Shown piece after piece: positions 6,540 through 9,597 of a stretch of DNA of 9,597 bases (position 1 is its first letter; each line of letters begins with the position of its first letter). A program made the position numbers and the translations under genes. The notes beneath the pieces are model-generated. The model did no database searches. It worked only from the letters and a program-made list of their open reading frames with translations, and was not told the DNA's origin. The DNA lies in assembly GCA_007121575.1 (NCBI GenBank), contig SKKJ01000019.1:1-9597 (forward strand), written 5' to 3'. Origin of the DNA: Natronomonas sp. (GTDB lineage Archaea; Halobacteriota; Halobacteria; Halobacteriales; Haloarculaceae).

Positions 6540-8246
6540 TCACTCCAATCCGCGAACGGTTCCGTCATCGTCGACCTCGATGTTGGTCGCGGCCGGATTT
6601 TTTGGTAAGCCTGGCATCGTGAGAACGTCACTGGTGAGCGCGACGATAAAGCCCGCACCGGCTGATGGATACAGTTCTCTAACCGTCAACTCCCAGCCGA
6701 ACGGGACGCCAGCCTCGTTAGGATCGTCGGAAAGCGATGCAGGTGTCTTCGAGAGACAAACCGGCAAGTCGTCCAGTCCGAGGTCTGTGAGGTTCTCGAT
6801 ATCGGTACGCGCTTTCGGGGTGAACTCAACACCGTCGGCTCCGTACACCTGCGTGGCAACGGCGTGAATCTTCTCGTCGATAGGCATCGACAGGTCGTAC
6901 GAGTGTCGAAGCGACGCCGCCCCGGATTCGGCTGCGTTCCGCACGCATTCGGCCAACTCAAGGCCACCTTCTCCCCCGTCGCGGTGTACTGTCGAGACGG
7001 CGATTGGTACATCACGGTGGTCACAGTGGTCACGGACTACCCGAAGCTCCTCGTCGGCGTCATCGGGAAACCGGTTGACCGCGACGACGACCGGGAGCCC
7101 CATCGCTCGGAGGTTGTCGACGTGATGATCGAGGTTCGAACATCCCGCACGAACGGCCGCCTCGCGGTGATCGGCAGATTCGCCGTCGGCCTGGTGGGTC
7201 CGTTGCCGCCGATTCAACATCGCCTCGCCGTGTTTCACGAGTGCGTCGACGGTCGCGACGACGACGACGGCGTCGGGAGTGAGTCCTTGGCGAGCGACGA
7301 TGTTGACGAACTTCTCCGCACCGAGGTCAGCGCCGAAGCCAGCCTCGGTGATGAGGTACTCACCCAGACGCAAACCGAGCTGATTTGCGAGCACTGAATT
7401 CGTCCCGGTCGCGATGTTCGCGAACGGACCGCCGTGAACGAACGCAGGCGTTCCCTCCAGCGTCTGGACGAGGTTCGGCCGCAGGGCGTCTTTCAGCAAC
7501 GCAGCCACGGCACCGACACAATCGAGGTCCGCAACCGTAATCGGTTCGCCATCGCTGTCGTAGGCGACGATAATCCGCGCAGTTCGTTCTTTGAGATCAG
7601 CAATGGAGGTCGCCATACAGAGGACGGCCATTAGTTCGGAGGCTGCAGAAATGAGAAACGAGTCCTCTCGCGGCGGCCCATTCACTTTGCCACCCAGTCC
7701 AATAACGATTTCGCGAAGCGCGCGGTTCCAGACGACGCTGTCGGGTTCGATGTTGAGTTCGTTGCCGTGTGTCCGTTCGGCATCGATCATCGCTGCGATG
7801 AGGTTGTGTGCCGCCGTAACGGCGTGAATGTCACCGGTGAAGTGCAGGTTGATCTTCTCCATTGGGAGTACCTGGCTGTATCCGCCGCCTGCGGCGCCAC
7901 CCTTGATGCCGAACACTGGCCCCTGTGACGGTTCCCTGATGGCAACGACGCTTGATTCGTCCAGTCGTGCGAGTGCCTGCCCAAGCCCGACGGTGGTCAC
8001 AGTCTTGCCAGCTCCCCGCTGGGTCGGCGTCATCGCCGTCACAAGCACCAACTTTCCGTCCGCCGGTTCGTCCCGTTCTCGATGAATTGCGTCCCAGGTC
8101 AACTTCGCCACGTTCTCTCCACGGTAGTCGAGATCTGCTTCACTCAATCCCACGTCTCCAGCGATGTCTTCGATCGGACGCTGAGGAGCGTTCCGTGCGA
8201 TTTTGATATCTGGAGGAACGACTCTGTCCAAATCCGTCCGAGTCAT
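6540..8246 (-). CDS. fhs: Formate-tetrahydrofolate ligase (10-formyl-THF synthetase)
   Basis: 568 residues from ATG at 8246, the usual full length for this family. The enzyme joins formate to tetrahydrofolate using ATP, giving 10-formyl-THF for purine synthesis and other one-carbon steps (EC 6.3.4.3). Hallmarks are in order: P-loop TPTQRGAGKT at 73-82, EPSQGPVFGIKGGAAGGGY at 105-123, LVQTLEGTPAFVHGGPFAN at 259-277, TEAGFGADLGAEKF, VVAVNRFPDD, GGEGGLELAE, YGADGVEF and SAGAGFIVALTSDVLTMPGLPKNPAA near the end. The P-loop has Ala79 where most members have Glu (GEGKT). After Trp173 the family segment of the form W-R-V-I-D-L-N-D-R-A-L-R is shortened to WNRALR, about seven residues missing. Frame and codon use are intact. 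It stands alone, with a TATA-like box just upstream and no folate genes nearby. Only some haloarchaea carry fhs, so gain by transfer is possible. Confidence 0.95.
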   Translation of the reverse strand: MTRTDLDRVVPPDIKIARNAPQRPIEDIAGDVGLSEADLDYRGENVAKLTWDAIHRERDEPADGKLVLVTAMTPTQRGAGKTVTTVGLGQALARLDESSVVAIREPSQGPVFGIKGGAAGGGYSQVLPMEKINLHFTGDIHAVTAAHNLIAAMIDAERTHGNELNIEPDSVVWNRALREIVIGLGGKVNGPPREDSFLISAASELMAVLCMATSIADLKERTARIIVAYDSDGEPITVADLDCVGAVAALLKDALRPNLVQTLEGTPAFVHGGPFANIATGTNSVLANQLGLRLGEYLITEAGFGADLGAEKFVNIVARQGLTPDAVVVVATVDALVKHGEAMLNRRQRTHQADGESADHREAAVRAGCSNLDHHVDNLRAMGLPVVVAVNRFPDDADEELRVVRDHCDHRDVPIAVSTVHRDGGEGGLELAECVRNAAESGAASLRHSYDLSMPIDEKIHAVATQVYGADGVEFTPKARTDIENLTDLGLDDLPVCLSKTPASLSDDPNEAGVPFGWELTVRELYPSAGAGFIVALTSDVLTMPGLPKNPAATNIEVDDDGTVRGLE

Positions 8247-8269
8247 ATCTCACCCTTCAGCACAGTGCG

Positions 8270-8275
8270 GTAAAG
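8270..8275 (-). promoter_or_regulatory. TATA-like box for fhs
   Basis: Read on the minus strand this is CTTTAC, centred 26-27 bases before the fhs ATG. The spacing fits a leaderless fhs transcript. Confidence 0.45.
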
Positions 8276-8312
8276 TTCATATGGGGGATCCGGGGATAGT
8301 CTACAGCGTGAT

Positions 8313-8329
8313 TTCCCCCGATTGGGGAA
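8313..8329. repeat. Short perfect inverted repeat upstream of fhs
   Basis: TTCCCC and GGGGAA are separated by five bases. The repeat is 67 bases upstream of the fhs start and 173 bases before the methyltransferase, in the 255-base gap at 8247-8501 between these divergent genes. It has the size and symmetry of an operator for a dimeric regulator but could equally be an RNA hairpin. No gene is supported in this gap. A second small pairing, CGATG (8480-8484) with CATCG (8493-8497), ends five bases before the methyltransferase ATG. Confidence 0.35.
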
Positions 8330-8501
8330 CCTCAACGGATTCTTCTCTATGACGTCGTAGCAACCTAGCGTCGCGATTTCTGAAGAACACTATCCGATGG
8401 TGGCGAGACGATCCTTCGATGCAGTTCGATGTGTGTCTCGGAATCGACGGTTCTATCGAATCTTCAGCAATCACTATGGCGATGGGCGCAGACATCGGGA
8501 T

Positions 8502-9179
8502 ATGAAATCACCGTCGCGGCCCTCCGTCCCCAACGAAGACATCGCCGCGACGTACGATCGGCTGGCGACGCTCTATGACTGGTTCGTCGCCCCGCTGGGA
8601 ACGAAAACCCGCCAGCGTGCCCTAGAGTTGCTCTCGATCGGTTCTGACGAGCGAATCCTCGAAATTGGCTGTGGGCCGGGACACGCGCTGGTTTCGATCG
8701 CTCGCCTTCTCGATGGGACGAGCCGCCTCATCGGGCTCGACGCCGCTCCGGGAATGATAGATCGCGCTAACGACCGAGCTGTGCGATCGGCGGCGAGCGA
8801 TCGAATCGAGCTCGTGCTCGGGGACGCACGTTCGCTACCGATCGCCGACGGCGCCGTCGATGTCGTCTTCGTCGAAGATACCCTCGAACTGTTCTCGCAG
8901 GAGGAGATACACACCGTTCTCGAGGAGTGCGATCGCGTCCTCGATACGGGGGGCCGGATCGGGGTAGTGACGATGGAACGAGAAGGAGCCGAGGACGACC
9001 CATTCGTCCGCACGTACGAGTGGATATTCGACCACGTCCCCGGCTACGACCGCGTCGGTTGTCGACCGATATACGCCCGCCGCACCCTCGAGGCCGAAGG
9101 ATTCGAGATCGATCGCCGAGAGCGTCACCGCCGGGGATACCTCTGGCCTGTAGAGATCCTGATTGGCCACCCGTCTTGA
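8502..9179 (+). CDS. Class I SAM-dependent methyltransferase (UbiE/type 11-like)
   Basis: 225 residues from ATG 8502. The frame is open back to 8397, but the extra 35 residues are Arg-rich and unlike the family, which begins with the NEDIAATYDRLATLYDWFVAPL segment typical of UbiE-like enzymes. SAM-binding motifs are clear: ILEIGCGPG at 52-60, acidic Asp80 in LIGLDAAPGMI, and GDARSLPIADGAVDVVF at 107-123 with Asp108. This is a cytoplasmic Rossmann-fold enzyme; family members methylate quinone precursors, lipids or small molecules. The C-terminal WPVEILIGHPS is seen in many unassigned haloarchaeal methyltransferases. The substrate cannot be told from sequence. Neither a clear TATA box at the leaderless distance nor a Shine-Dalgarno site is visible, so its start and promoter are less certain than for its neighbours. 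Confidence 0.88.
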   Translation: MKSPSRPSVPNEDIAATYDRLATLYDWFVAPLGTKTRQRALELLSIGSDERILEIGCGPGHALVSIARLLDGTSRLIGLDAAPGMIDRANDRAVRSAASDRIELVLGDARSLPIADGAVDVVFVEDTLELFSQEEIHTVLEECDRVLDTGGRIGVVTMEREGAEDDPFVRTYEWIFDHVPGYDRVGCRPIYARRTLEAEGFEIDRRERHRRGYLWPVEILIGHPS

Positions 9180-9496
9180 TCACGACGGAGATACGCGTAA
9201 CACACGTGTCGAGAAAACGTATAGCCGGAGTACCGCAACGCAACTGTTCAGCATCGACATGCCCGGGTTGACGGACATGTACACGTTCACGTATCTGCGA
9301 GATTCGGCGCTCGGGTGAGCACAGGAGGTGAGCATCGACCGGCTTGTGGATTTTGAAGATGTATAGAACGACTCAAAACAACCTGCTTCGTCTGTCTGTA
9401 TACGTTGTTGGATACGCCCAGTGTGTGACCGATCGAAGACGGGGTGATCTTCTGGCGAAATGTGGGTCGTTAAAACATCCGTCCAACACTTCGAGC
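9180..9496. other. Stretch without recognisable gene
   Basis: About 320 bases after the methyltransferase hold only short frames. A Shine-Dalgarno-like GGAGGTG at 9324-9330 is followed only by a very short frame ending at a TAG. One plus-strand frame is open from ATG 9359 to the window end, but the part before 9497 has Arg/Cys-rich, non-haloarchaeal-looking sequence. I see no tRNA or intact insertion sequence. Confidence 0.5.
9470..9475 (+). promoter_or_regulatory. TATA-like box before ATG 9497
   Basis: TTAAAA is centred about 25 bases before ATG 9497, close to the spacing used by leaderless genes elsewhere in the window. It is the main support for a gene starting there. Confidence 0.3.
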
Positions 9497-9597
9497 ATGG
9501 GGGTTGTGTGTCTCGTTGGCGGATTCATCCTTGTCCCCAGACATCAAAAAGTACTGGTTTGCGAACGAGACGCGGAGCGTCTCGTCAACGCCCTAAA
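9497..9597 (+). CDS. Possible start of an unidentified gene, cut by window end
   Basis: 33 codons from ATG 9497 remain open at the right edge. The peptide begins MGVVCLVGGFILVPRHQK, short and hydrophobic at first, then turns charged (CERDAERLVNAL). Support is the TATA-like TTAAAA at the leaderless distance. Against it, third-position G/C preference is weak, and another frame (TAA at 9595-9597) covers the same bases with a more haloarchaeal codon pattern (ending around KKYWFANETRSVS) but has no ATG. No family is recognised. Sequence to the right of the window would decide. Confidence 0.25.
   Translation, partial: MGVVCLVGGFILVPRHQKVLVCERDAERLVNAL
9566..9584. repeat. Perfect 8-bp hairpin at right edge
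   Basis: CGAGACGC and GCGTCTCG flank the three-base loop GGA. Hairpins with this GAGACGC/GCGTCTC core seem familiar from haloarchaeal sequences, so it may be a dispersed repeat or a terminator stem; no T-tract follows within the window. Confidence 0.45.

Noticed and set aside
6864..7397. 177-codon plus-strand open frame
   Set aside because: Antisense to the conserved C-terminal half of fhs; no recognisable protein.
8301..8495. 64-codon minus-strand frame between fhs and the methyltransferase
   Set aside because: No promoter, no family resemblance, and its sequence spans the palindrome at 8313-8329; chance is sufficient.
9359..9480. Degraded IS6-type transposase remnant
   Set aside because: Short phrases in different frames (such as DRSKTG) recall haloarchaeal transposases, but no frame gives a continuous match and the impression rests on memory alone.

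Overview
The window looks like chromosomal DNA from a halophilic archaeon (class Halobacteria). The proteins are rich in Asp and Glu, codons favour G or C in the third position, and several starts lie about 25-30 bases downstream of a TATA-like box, as expected for leaderless haloarchaeal mRNAs. The protein types also fit: a HalX-type response regulator, a Ski2-like helicase with a Sec63-type C-terminus, and a short haloarchaeal pilin-like protein. I cannot name the genus.

Layout. 1-164: 3' part (perhaps all but the first base) of a small helix-turn-helix-like protein. 196-1467: an ethylbenzene-dehydrogenase-type haem-binding protein, related to the gamma subunits of DMSO-reductase-family enzymes. 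1528-3915: a Ski2-like (Brr2/Mer3-type) superfamily 2 helicase with a leaderless GTG start. 4031-4609: a receiver-HalX response regulator. 4749-5449, minus strand: two overlapping crcB/fluc genes for a probable heteromeric fluoride channel. 5582-6031: a short protein with one membrane segment and a beta-sandwich-like tail, divergent from crcB. 6032-6539: about 500 bases without a convincing gene but with three consecutive 21-nt hairpins; two of them are diverged copies of a 33-nt unit resembling the right end of IS200/IS605 (TnpB-type) elements. 6540-8246, minus strand: a complete formate-tetrahydrofolate ligase (fhs). 8502-9179: a class I SAM-dependent methyltransferase. 9180-9597: a poorly coding tail with one possible leaderless gene start at 9497 running off the window.

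The genes do not form one pathway. The only clear functional unit is the crcB pair, translationally coupled by a 13-base overlap. The two genes at the left edge may form one operon with genes outside the window. I see no tRNA, rRNA, CRISPR array or intact transposase. The parts that most deserve checking are the hairpin series left of fhs, the tyrosine substitution in one crcB subunit, and a short internal deletion in Fhs.
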